The notes under the pieces were generated by a model, which was given only the letters and a program-made list of their open reading frames with translations, made no database searches and was not told the origin of the DNA. From NCBI GenBank assembly GCA_947447095.1, contig CANFIL010000079.1, positions 1 through 5,906 on the forward strand: a stretch of 5,906 nt of DNA, in the 5' to 3' direction. Of the stretch, positions 1 through 5,898 are shown in pieces (the stretch's first letter is position 1; every line of letters starts with the position of its first letter). A program made the position numbers and the translations under genes. The DNA is from Actinomycetota bacterium. Its GTDB lineage: Bacteria; Actinomycetota; Actinomycetes; S36-B12; UBA5976.

Positions 1-1
1 C

Positions 2-694
2 GTCACAAGCTTGGCTCTTGTTGCAATTTCTCTGACACTCGGCGGGATTCGCTCAGCATTTGTCACTGGCATTTTGATGCTTTCAATTGTTGCCACGGGT
101 CTGTGGCAGGACACGATGGTGACGTTCACCCAAACCATCGTTGCAACCCTGCTCACAATGATGGTTGGCGTAATTTTGGGTGTGTGGATTGGTCGTAGTC
201 GACGTGCAGATTCGATGTTGCGCCCACTGCTAGATGCCGCCCAGGTACTTCCTGCATTCGTCTACCTCATCCCAATGCTCGGCTTCTTCGGCCCATCGCG
301 GTTTACCGGAATTGCAACAGGCATCGTGTATTCAATCCCAATCGTTGTGAAAATTGTCGGCCAGGGCATCCGTGAAGTTCCTGAAAACATGACAGAAGCA
401 GCAACGTCTTCAGGTTCCACAAAGTGGCAACTCATAACAAAGGTGCAACTTCCAGCAGCAAAGAACTCCCTACTGCTGGCAACTAATCAAGGATTGATCT
501 TTGTACTGGCAGTTGTAGTTATTGGCGGCTTAGTTGGTTCCGGAGGTCTGGGCTATTTGGTCCTCCTGGGAACAGCAAAGCCCGAAATGCAGGGCAAAGG
601 CCTGACAGCAGGATTCGCAATTCTGTTGCTCGGAGTCATGATTGACCGAATTGCCCAGTACGCGGTCCGACGAAACTCGGCCCCGAAACAGTAG
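2..694 (+). CDS. Glycine betaine/choline-type ABC transporter permease, 5'-truncated by window edge
   Basis: This is an inner-membrane permease of the ProW/OpuAB type, which forms the channel of a binding-protein-dependent importer for quaternary amines such as glycine betaine or choline. The frame is open to the left edge, so the N-terminus is missing; the TTG at 11 is in frame but has no ribosome binding site and is probably internal. About five to six hydrophobic segments are visible. The sequence LLDAAQVLPAFVYLIP is typical of the ProW group. The cytoplasmic EAA loop that docks on the ATPase is at 395-454 (EAA, then G, then LP). A glycine-rich segment, GGLVGSGGLGY, follows, as is usual in this family. 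The frame ends with TAG at 692-694. The next gene encodes the matching binding protein 65 bases downstream. Family assignment is firm; the exact substrate is inferred. Confidence 0.9.
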   Translation, partial: VTSLALVAISLTLGGIRSAFVTGILMLSIVATGLWQDTMVTFTQTIVATLLTMMVGVILGVWIGRSRRADSMLRPLLDAAQVLPAFVYLIPMLGFFGPSRFTGIATGIVYSIPIVVKIVGQGIREVPENMTEAATSSGSTKWQLITKVQLPAAKNSLLLATNQGLIFVLAVVVIGGLVGSGGLGYLVLLGTAKPEMQGKGLTAGFAILLLGVMIDRIAQYAVRRNSAPKQ

Positions 695-696
695 AT

Positions 697-715
697 TTCG
701 AACCAACGGTTCGAA
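697..715 (+). repeat. Perfect 8-bp inverted repeat in the permease/binding-protein gap
   Basis: The arms TTCGAACC (697-704) and GGTTCGAA (708-715) are perfectly complementary around a 3-base AAC spacer. The repeat starts two bases after the permease stop codon. There is no T-run after it, so it is not a normal intrinsic terminator. It could be an mRNA hairpin that sets the relative amounts of permease and binding protein, or an operator. The structure is seen directly; the role is inferred. Confidence 0.7.
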
Positions 716-728
716 CGGATTACATCAG

Positions 729-741
729 GTGTGATCCACAC
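729..741 (+). repeat. Small 5-bp inverted repeat just upstream of the binding-protein RBS
   Basis: The arms GTGTG (729-733) and CACAC (737-741) pair perfectly around ATC. A G-T pair (728/742) can add one step. The repeat ends 7 bases before the AGGAG ribosome binding site, so as RNA it would leave that site free. Taken alone it is short enough to be chance; it is listed because it is the second hairpin in a 65-base gap. Confidence 0.4.
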
Positions 742-748
742 TCTCGAC

Positions 749-753
749 AGGAG
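749..753 (+). promoter_or_regulatory. Ribosome binding site of the substrate-binding protein gene
   Basis: AGGAG lies 6 bases before the ATG at 760, which is ideal spacing and fixes that ATG as the start. The signal is strong, in keeping with the high output usually needed for a binding protein. Confidence 0.85.
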
Positions 754-759
754 AACAAA

Positions 760-1722
760 ATGATCGGAAAGAAGGGAAAGGGCGTCAAGCTCGCAGTTGT
801 TGCTGCAGCCGTAAGCCTTGCCTTGACCGCTTGTGGTGGAGCTGGCGTTGATAGCGCTGCTTCAGACTCAGCAAGCGCACCAGCCGAAGCGTGTGGTTCA
901 TACGCAATCGCTATGCACGCATGGGTTGGTTACACCGCCTCTGCACAGGTACTCACCGAAATTGGTAAGTCACTTGGTTGCACCATCACCCAGACAACTC
1001 TGGATGAAGGCGCTGTAACTTATGACGCCATGGAAGCTGGCACCATTGACCTCATCGTTGAGGACTGGGGCGGCGGCCGCTGGAAGGAATGGTCAGATCG
1101 TGGCGCAGTTGTGGATCTAGGTCCTGACGGCAACATCGGCCTTATCGGCATGTATGTTCCACAGTGGATGGCTGACAAGTACCCAGACATCACTGATTCA
1201 GCAAACCTCAACAAGTACGCTGACCTGTTCAAGACTCCAGAGTCAAAGGGCAAGGGCGCTTGGCTAGAAGGTCCTCCGGGATACACCACCATTGGTGAAA
1301 AGCTTGTTAAGGCCAACAACCTCAACTACACAGTTATCGCAACTGGTTCTGAGAAGGCTCTTATCGATGCATTCACAAAGGCAGATAAGGATCAGACTCC
1401 TGTTCTTGCTTACTGGTGGACACCACAGAACCTGCTTGCAAAGATCAAGCTGGCTCGCGTGAACTTCCCAGCCAACGACTGGACAGATGCTGCTGCAGCA
1501 TCGGGTCTCACCGATTACCCAGAAACCGTACTTCCAAAGCTTGCTTCAAAGAAGCTTGCTGAATCAACCGACCCATTCGGTCGCTTGGTAAAGAACTGGA
1601 AGTGGACCAACGATGATCAGAATGCTGTTGCAGCAGACATTGATGGCGGAATGACCCCAGAGGCAGCCGCTCAGAAGTGGATCGCAGCAAATGCAGACAC
1701 CGTTGCAAGCTGGACCAAGTAA
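760..1722 (+). CDS. Substrate-binding lipoprotein of a glycine betaine/choline-type ABC transporter (OpuAC/ProX family)
   Basis: This 320-residue protein captures the methylated-amine ligand outside the cell and delivers it to the permease encoded just upstream. The N-terminus is a lipoprotein signal: basic residues 4-10, a hydrophobic core at 11-22, and the lipobox LTAC with Cys25 as the lipidated residue. A Ser/Ala-rich linker follows to about residue 44. The OpuAC-like fold starts near residue 48. Aromatic residues placed for a cation-pi cage around a quaternary ammonium group include Trp55 and Tyr58 (HAWVGYTAS), Trp103 and Trp108 (EDWGGGRW), and Tyr218-Trp219-Trp220 (AYWWTP); which ones actually bind is inferred. 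Cys45 and Cys74 are the only cysteines in the mature part besides Cys25. All 25 lysine codons are AAG, suggesting high expression. The start is fixed by AGGAG six bases upstream. Betaine, choline, dimethylglycine or a related compound could be the ligand. Confidence 0.92.
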   Translation: MIGKKGKGVKLAVVAAAVSLALTACGGAGVDSAASDSASAPAEACGSYAIAMHAWVGYTASAQVLTEIGKSLGCTITQTTLDEGAVTYDAMEAGTIDLIVEDWGGGRWKEWSDRGAVVDLGPDGNIGLIGMYVPQWMADKYPDITDSANLNKYADLFKTPESKGKGAWLEGPPGYTTIGEKLVKANNLNYTVIATGSEKALIDAFTKADKDQTPVLAYWWTPQNLLAKIKLARVNFPANDWTDAAAASGLTDYPETVLPKLASKKLAESTDPFGRLVKNWKWTNDDQNAVAADIDGGMTPEAAAQKWIAANADTVASWTK

Positions 1723-1734
1723 TTAACTAACGCC

Positions 1735-1773
1735 AAATAGGCGGTCGCCCGGTTGGGTGGCCGCCTATTTGTT
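1735..1773 (+). terminator. Rho-independent terminator of the transport operon
   Basis: A perfect 10-bp stem, AAATAGGCGG (1735-1744) with CCGCCTATTT (1761-1770), continues inward for six more pairs (two of them G-T) to a GGTT loop at 1751-1754. The right arm ends in TATTT and runs on into GTTT, giving an interrupted T-tract. It begins 12 bases after the binding-protein stop, so it ends the transport transcript and separates it from the oxidase operon. Confidence 0.9.
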
Positions 1774-1835
1774 TGCCCCGAAACCGACCAGCACAATGTG
1801 ACCAAAACCCTGCCCACAGGCTCGAGTTTTTCAGC

Positions 1836-1852
1836 AAACCGCTTGACGGTTT
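1836..1852. repeat. 6-bp inverted repeat in the intergenic region
   Basis: AAACCG (1836-1841) and CGGTTT (1847-1852) form a perfect inverted repeat around CTTGA, about 90 bases before the oxidase start. It lies upstream of the proposed promoter, where an activator could bind. It is short, so chance is a real possibility. Confidence 0.3.
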
Positions 1853-1877
1853 CACAACATCTTGAAACGATTAATTG

Positions 1878-1905
1878 TTGCGCCATCTGCAGTATGTTGC
1901 ATAAT
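1878..1905 (+). promoter_or_regulatory. Candidate promoter of the dimethylglycine/sarcosine oxidase operon
   Basis: The -10 candidate CATAAT (1900-1905) matches five of six positions of TATAAT. Sixteen bases upstream, TTGCGC (1878-1883) keeps only the TTG of the -35 consensus. Transcription would start near 1912, leaving a short leader of about 30 bases. The weak -35 would fit a promoter that needs an activator. It lies between the upstream terminator and the first gene of the operon, where a promoter is required. Confidence 0.5.
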
Positions 1906-1913
1906 GCGCAACA
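1895..1913. promoter_or_regulatory. Operator-like inverted repeat overlapping the -10 box
   Basis: TGTTGC (1895-1900) and GCAACA (1908-1913) are perfect 6-base arms 7 bases apart, enclosing the CATAAT candidate. A further direct copy of the half-site, GTTGCGC (1877-1883), pairs with GCGCAAC (1906-1912). Three related half-sites around one promoter suggest binding of a dimeric regulator. The repeat is seen directly; the regulator is not in the window and its class is unknown. Confidence 0.5.
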
Positions 1914-1927
1914 CTAAGTTTCAATCG

Positions 1928-1933
1928 AAAAGG
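1928..1933 (+). promoter_or_regulatory. Ribosome binding site of the dimethylglycine oxidase-like gene
   Basis: AAAAGG ends 7 bases before the ATG at 1941. It is a moderate match to the anti-Shine-Dalgarno sequence. It supports the ATG at 1941, which also places the FAD-binding glycine motif at the expected distance from the N-terminus. Confidence 0.65.
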
Positions 1934-1940
1934 TGTCTTC

Positions 1941-4367
1941 ATGTCGAAGAAAATTGTCATCATCGGTGCTGGCATTGTGGGTTGCTCACTTGCAGACGAA
2001 CTCACAGAACGCGGCTGGACTGATGTCACTGTCATTGAACAAGGACCGATGCCCGCTCCAGGTGGATCAACTTCTCACGCACCAGGCCTGGTTCAAAAAG
2101 TAACGGGCAACAAGACGCTGGCCGCTATGGCAGACCAAACCATCAACAAACTTCTCACCATTGAACACGAAGATGGTCCTGGCTTTTACCAAGTTGGTTC
2201 ACTTGAAATCGCAACGACACCTGAGCGACTCAAGGAACTTCATCGCCGCACTGCATGGCTAACTGCATACGGTTACGAAGCTGAAGTTATTTCACCAGAA
2301 CGTGCGGCAGAGCTTCATCCAGTTCTTGATCCAAATGCAATCCTTGGCGCGATCTACTGCCCCACCGATGGCATTGCCAAGGCAGTTCGTTCTGTTCATG
2401 CACTGCAGCGCATTGCTGAATCTCGCGGCGCAGTTTTCCACGACCGCACCGAGGTCATCGCTATCGAACAAGAAGATGGCAAAGTTACTGGCGTAACAAC
2501 CGACAAGGGTTTCTTCCCTGCAGAGATCGTCATTTCAGCGGCTGGTATTTGGGGACCAAAGGTCGGTCGTATGCACGGCATGGCACGCGCGTTCCAGCCA
2601 CTTGCACATCAACTCGCGTGGACCGAAGACATTCCATCGCTTGCAGACCAAACTGAAGAAATCACGATCCCAATCATGCGTCACCAAGGCGAAGATCTTT
2701 ACTTCCGTCAGCGCTTTAACGGCATGGGTATCGGTTCCTATTTGCACCGTCCACTTCCGGTTGAATCTGAAGAGATCGTGCCATTCGATAAAGCTGAGAT
2801 CATGCCAAGCCAGTTGCCATTCACTCAACCTGAATGGGAACCCGTTATGGGAATCGCTAGCAAGGTCATGCCAGAGCTCAAGGATGCACAAATCGTTGAA
2901 GGCATGAACGGCATGTTCTCATTCACAGTCGACACTTTCCCACTCATGGGTGAATGGTCACAACTCAAGGGCTTCTGGCTTGCCGAAGCAGTATGGGTAA
3001 CTCAGTCAGTTGGCGTTGCGCGCGCTACCGCTGAATGGATCATCGATGGCCATCCAACACTTCCAGTTCACGAATTTGATGTGAACCGATTTGAACCACA
3101 TCAACTCGGTCCAGCACACATCAAGATGCGTGGACAGCAAAACTACGTCGAGGTGTACGACATCATCCATCCGCTACAGCCGATGGAAAAGCCACGACCA
3201 ATTCGCACAACGGGTTACTACCACCGCCACCAAGAACTCGGCGGAGTTTTCCTCGAAGCCTCAGGCTACGAGCGTGCTCAGTGGTTCGAATCAAACAAGG
3301 ATCTTGTTGCTAAGCACCCGACACCAGCGCGTGACGAATGGTCCGCACGTTACTGGTCACCGATCATTGGTGCCGAAGCACAGTACGTCAGCGAAAATGT
3401 TGGCATCTTCGACATCACACCTCTTAAGCGCATTGAGGTTAAGGGCAAGGGTGCGCTGGAATTCCTGATGGAACAGACCACAGGCAAGCTCGACAAGGCA
3501 ATCGGCAGTGTGACTTACTGCCTCATGCTGACTGACAAGGCTGGCATTCTTTCCGACATCACAGTTACTCGCCTTGGCGAAAACCATTTTGTTATCGGCG
3601 CTAACGGTGCCGTGGATGTTGCTCGCCTCGAAATGGTCGCACCGGAAACAGTATTCGTTAACGACATCACTGCAGGCACTGTTGCGCTTGGTTTGTTCGG
3701 GCCACATGCACGTAAGGTCATTCAGAAACTGACCGACGTCGATGTCTCACACGAAGCCCTCGGTTACTTCAAAGCCAAGAGCCTGTACCTGGATCAAGTT
3801 CCGGCAACCTTGTGGCGCTTGTCATACGTCGGCGAAAGTGGCTACGAGATCTACACAACCGCTGACTTTGCTTTGAAGTTGTGGGACACCTTGATGGCTG
3901 CAGGTGAAGAATTCGAAATCATCGCTGCAGGTCGAGGCGCGTACAACGCAATGCGACTTGAAAAGGGCTACCGCTCGTACGGAACAGACATGACCAGCGA
4001 GCACAATCCGTACGAGGCTGGCCTGGCATTTGCAGTTCGTAAGGGTGGCGGCTTCAAGGGCGCAGAAGCCTTCGAAGCAATCGATCCTGCACAACTTACT
4101 CGCAAGCTCGTCACACTCATTTTCGACAACCAAGAGCACGTCACCATGGGCAAGGAGCCTGTGTTCGTCAATGGTCAACCTGTGGGCTACACCACATCGG
4201 CCAACTTCGGTCACCGTATTGATAAGCCACTGGCTTACGCATGGCTTCCGATCGAACACTCAACTCTCGGAACCAAGGTTGAAGTGAGATACTTTGATCA
4301 GTTCTATTCAGCTGTAGTCAGCGAAGATGTCCAATTCGACGCTGCCATGACGAGATTGAAGTCCTAA
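1941..4367 (+). CDS. Dimethylglycine oxidase-like FAD/folate bifunctional enzyme (DAO domain fused to GcvT domain)
   Basis: This 808-residue cytoplasmic enzyme should oxidise N,N-dimethylglycine to sarcosine and pass the methyl carbon to tetrahydrofolate, giving 5,10-methylene-THF. The N-terminal FAD domain (about 3-360) opens with GAGIVG (Gly9, Gly11, Gly14). It carries STSHAPG with His46, equivalent to the histidine that covalently binds FAD in Arthrobacter dimethylglycine oxidase. His223 (PLAHQ) and Tyr254 (DLYFR) align with that enzyme's catalytic His225 and Tyr259. A linker domain follows at about 365-425. The C-terminal half is GcvT/aminomethyltransferase-like (about 430-800), with Asp539 in SDITV matching the folate-site aspartate, YVGESGYE at 629-636 and RLEKGYRSYGTD from 672. 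Length is near the roughly 830 residues I recall for the Arthrobacter enzyme. Sarcosine dehydrogenase and mammalian-type dimethylglycine dehydrogenase share this layout. The motif match to Arthrobacter and the sarcosine oxidase genes just after it favour dimethylglycine as substrate. Whether O2 or an electron-transfer protein is the acceptor is not settled. Confidence 0.88.
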   Translation: MSKKIVIIGAGIVGCSLADELTERGWTDVTVIEQGPMPAPGGSTSHAPGLVQKVTGNKTLAAMADQTINKLLTIEHEDGPGFYQVGSLEIATTPERLKELHRRTAWLTAYGYEAEVISPERAAELHPVLDPNAILGAIYCPTDGIAKAVRSVHALQRIAESRGAVFHDRTEVIAIEQEDGKVTGVTTDKGFFPAEIVISAAGIWGPKVGRMHGMARAFQPLAHQLAWTEDIPSLADQTEEITIPIMRHQGEDLYFRQRFNGMGIGSYLHRPLPVESEEIVPFDKAEIMPSQLPFTQPEWEPVMGIASKVMPELKDAQIVEGMNGMFSFTVDTFPLMGEWSQLKGFWLAEAVWVTQSVGVARATAEWIIDGHPTLPVHEFDVNRFEPHQLGPAHIKMRGQQNYVEVYDIIHPLQPMEKPRPIRTTGYYHRHQELGGVFLEASGYERAQWFESNKDLVAKHPTPARDEWSARYWSPIIGAEAQYVSENVGIFDITPLKRIEVKGKGALEFLMEQTTGKLDKAIGSVTYCLMLTDKAGILSDITVTRLGENHFVIGANGAVDVARLEMVAPETVFVNDITAGTVALGLFGPHARKVIQKLTDVDVSHEALGYFKAKSLYLDQVPATLWRLSYVGESGYEIYTTADFALKLWDTLMAAGEEFEIIAAGRGAYNAMRLEKGYRSYGTDMTSEHNPYEAGLAFAVRKGGGFKGAEAFEAIDPAQLTRKLVTLIFDNQEHVTMGKEPVFVNGQPVGYTTSANFGHRIDKPLAYAWLPIEHSTLGTKVEVRYFDQFYSAVVSEDVQFDAAMTRLKS

Positions 4368-4369
4368 TC

Positions 4370-5605
4370 ATGACGATGAACCGTCGACGTACCGTCGAAC
4401 TGCCTGAACACCCCGAGTTCTTGTGGGATCACAAGTCCCCTAAGAAGTCCTACGACGCCATCATTGTTGGTGGCGGTGGACACGGTCTTTCAACCGCCTA
4501 CTACCTCGCCAAGCGTCACGGCATGACCAACATTGCCGTGTTGGAAAAGGGTTGGCTTGCGGGTGGAAACATGGCTCGTAACACCACCATCATTCGTTCG
4601 AACTACCTCTGGGATGAATCAGAAGGCATTTACGAACACTCATTGAAGTTGTGGGAAGGCTTGCAAGAAGACGTCGGTTACGAAATGTTCTTCTCGCAGC
4701 GTGGAGTTATGACGTTGGCTCACAGCGTGAGCGATGTTCGCACCAAGATGCGTAACTACTACGCCAATGGTGTTGCTGACATCGACAGCGAGTGGTTGAC
4801 CCCAGAACAGGTCAAGGAAATCGCGCCGATTGTTAACATCAGCCAGGACATTCGTTATCCAGTCATGGGCGCGACTTACCAACCACGTGGTGGCATTGCC
4901 AAGCACGACTGGGTTGCCTGGGGTTACGCCAAAGCCGCAATCGACTTGGGCGTTGACATCATCCAAGGTTGCGAAGTTACAGACCTGATCGTCAACAACA
5001 ACAAAATTGAAGGCGTTAAGACCAATCAAGGAACGATCTTGGCGAACAAGGTTGCTCTCGTTGGTGCCGGTCACTCTTCGGTACTTGCCAAAATGGCCGG
5101 TGTTGACATTCCGATCCAGTCACGTCCATTGCAGGCACTTGTATCTGAATTGCTCGAACAAGTCCTCGACACGGTCATCATGTCGGGCATGGTTCACGTT
5201 TACGTCAGCCAAGCTCACAAGGGCGAACTCGTTATGGGTGCTGGCACTGACGCATACAACTCTTATGCGCAGCGTGGTGGTTTCCACGTAATTGAGCATC
5301 AGCTAGCTGCCGCCGTCGAATTGTTCCCGATCTTCGAACGTGCACACCTACTTCGTACGTGGGGTGGCATCGTCGATACGACTCCAGATGCATCGCCGAT
5401 TGTTGGACTCACTCCTGTTGAAAATCTGTACCTGAACTGCGGTTGGGGTACCGGAGGTTTCAAGGGCACCCCGGCTTCCGGTTGGGTCATGGCACACACT
5501 GTGGCTAACAACGAACCGCATGCACTCAACGCTGGCTTTAACTTGGATCGTTTCAAGACCGGCCACCTTATCGACGAGCACGGCGCTGCCGGCGTGGCTC
5601 ACTAA
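4370..5605 (+). CDS. soxB: Sarcosine oxidase subunit beta, heterotetrameric type
   Basis: This 411-residue protein is the flavoprotein subunit holding the sarcosine-oxidising site of the alpha-beta-gamma-delta enzyme (sarcosine + O2 + THF to glycine + H2O2 + 5,10-methylene-THF). The Rossmann motif GGGGHG gives Gly34, Gly36 and Gly39. The signature GGNMARNTTIIRSNYL follows. His179 in GGIAKHDWVAWGYA corresponds to the histidine that carries covalent FMN in known SoxB proteins. RPLQALVSE, GGIVDTTPDASP and GWGTGGFKGTPASG, with Lys365 in the last, are family signatures, and the C-terminus LIDEHGAAGVAH is typical. Length is normal. The gene starts 2 bases after the upstream stop codon with no good Shine-Dalgarno sequence, so it is probably translated by coupling. 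ATG at 4376 (Met3) is an alternative start. The conserved active-site motifs are all present. Confidence 0.96.
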   Translation: MTMNRRRTVELPEHPEFLWDHKSPKKSYDAIIVGGGGHGLSTAYYLAKRHGMTNIAVLEKGWLAGGNMARNTTIIRSNYLWDESEGIYEHSLKLWEGLQEDVGYEMFFSQRGVMTLAHSVSDVRTKMRNYYANGVADIDSEWLTPEQVKEIAPIVNISQDIRYPVMGATYQPRGGIAKHDWVAWGYAKAAIDLGVDIIQGCEVTDLIVNNNKIEGVKTNQGTILANKVALVGAGHSSVLAKMAGVDIPIQSRPLQALVSELLEQVLDTVIMSGMVHVYVSQAHKGELVMGAGTDAYNSYAQRGGFHVIEHQLAAAVELFPIFERAHLLRTWGGIVDTTPDASPIVGLTPVENLYLNCGWGTGGFKGTPASGWVMAHTVANNEPHALNAGFNLDRFKTGHLIDEHGAAGVAH

Positions 5606-5609
5606 GGAG
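5604..5609 (+). promoter_or_regulatory. Ribosome binding site of soxD overlapping the soxB stop
   Basis: AAGGAG includes the last two bases of the soxB TAA (5603-5605) and ends 7 bases before the soxD ATG. A ribosome finishing soxB would sit on this site, so soxB and soxD are probably coupled. Confidence 0.85.
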
Positions 5610-5616
5610 TACCAAG

Positions 5617-5898
5617 ATGTTGCACATTCCATGTCCATGGTGCGGCCCACGCGATGAAACCGAGTTCCACTACGGTTCCGAAGCTGGTGTTGCCTATCCA
5701 GAAAATCGCGATGAAATGAGCGATGAAGAGTGGGGCAAGTTCGTCTTCATTCGTTCAAATCCAAAGGGATGGTTCGCTGAGCGTTGGGTTCACAGCGCTG
5801 GCTGCCGTCGCTGGTTTAACGTGTGGCGCAATACCGTCACACATGAATTCGGCCCAACTTACAAACCATTCACACAACAGCCAAAGAGCCCAGCATGA
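5617..5898 (+). CDS. soxD: Sarcosine oxidase subunit delta, heterotetrameric type
   Basis: This 93-residue protein is the small zinc-binding subunit of heterotetrameric sarcosine oxidase. It has no catalytic role of its own and helps hold the complex together. The zinc ligands are at the family positions: Cys6 and Cys9 in CPWC, then His59 and Cys63 in HSAGC. Other typical sequences are IPCPWCGPRDETEFHYGSEA near the N-terminus, NPKGWFAERWVHSAGCRRWF in the middle, and NTVTHEF after it. Length matches the usual 90-100 residues. The start is fixed by AAGGAG seven bases upstream, and the gene follows soxB after 11 bases. Its stop overlaps the next ATG, as expected in a soxBDA order. Confidence 0.96.
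   Translation: MLHIPCPWCGPRDETEFHYGSEAGVAYPENRDEMSDEEWGKFVFIRSNPKGWFAERWVHSAGCRRWFNVWRNTVTHEFGPTYKPFTQQPKSPA

Noticed and set aside
11..13. TTG as the start codon of the permease gene
   Set aside because: The frame is open to the window edge, there is no room for a ribosome binding site, and ProW-type permeases are longer at the N-terminus, so the gene is more likely truncated here.
697..715. The TTCGAACC hairpin as an intrinsic terminator
   Set aside because: No T-run follows the stem, and the adjacent gene encodes the partner of the same transporter, so full termination here is unlikely.
1843..1871. TTGACG (1843-1848) as the -35 of the operon promoter
   Set aside because: It is a good -35 match, but 17-18 bases downstream there is only AACGAT/ACGATT, a poor -10. 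The CATAAT candidate further down is better placed.
1671..1886. A 71-codon - strand open frame running through the terminator and intergenic region
   Set aside because: It crosses a strong terminator hairpin and the end of the binding-protein gene, and shows no domain or ribosome binding site that I can support.
3822..4259. A 145-codon open frame on the - strand inside the GcvT half of the oxidase gene
   Set aside because: It is opposite conserved folate-domain motifs and its translation resembles no family I know; it is best explained as a shadow frame.
4640..5074. A 144-codon open frame on the - strand inside soxB
   Set aside because: It lies wholly within a clearly real gene on the other strand, has no recognisable motif, and is a by-product of soxB codon use.
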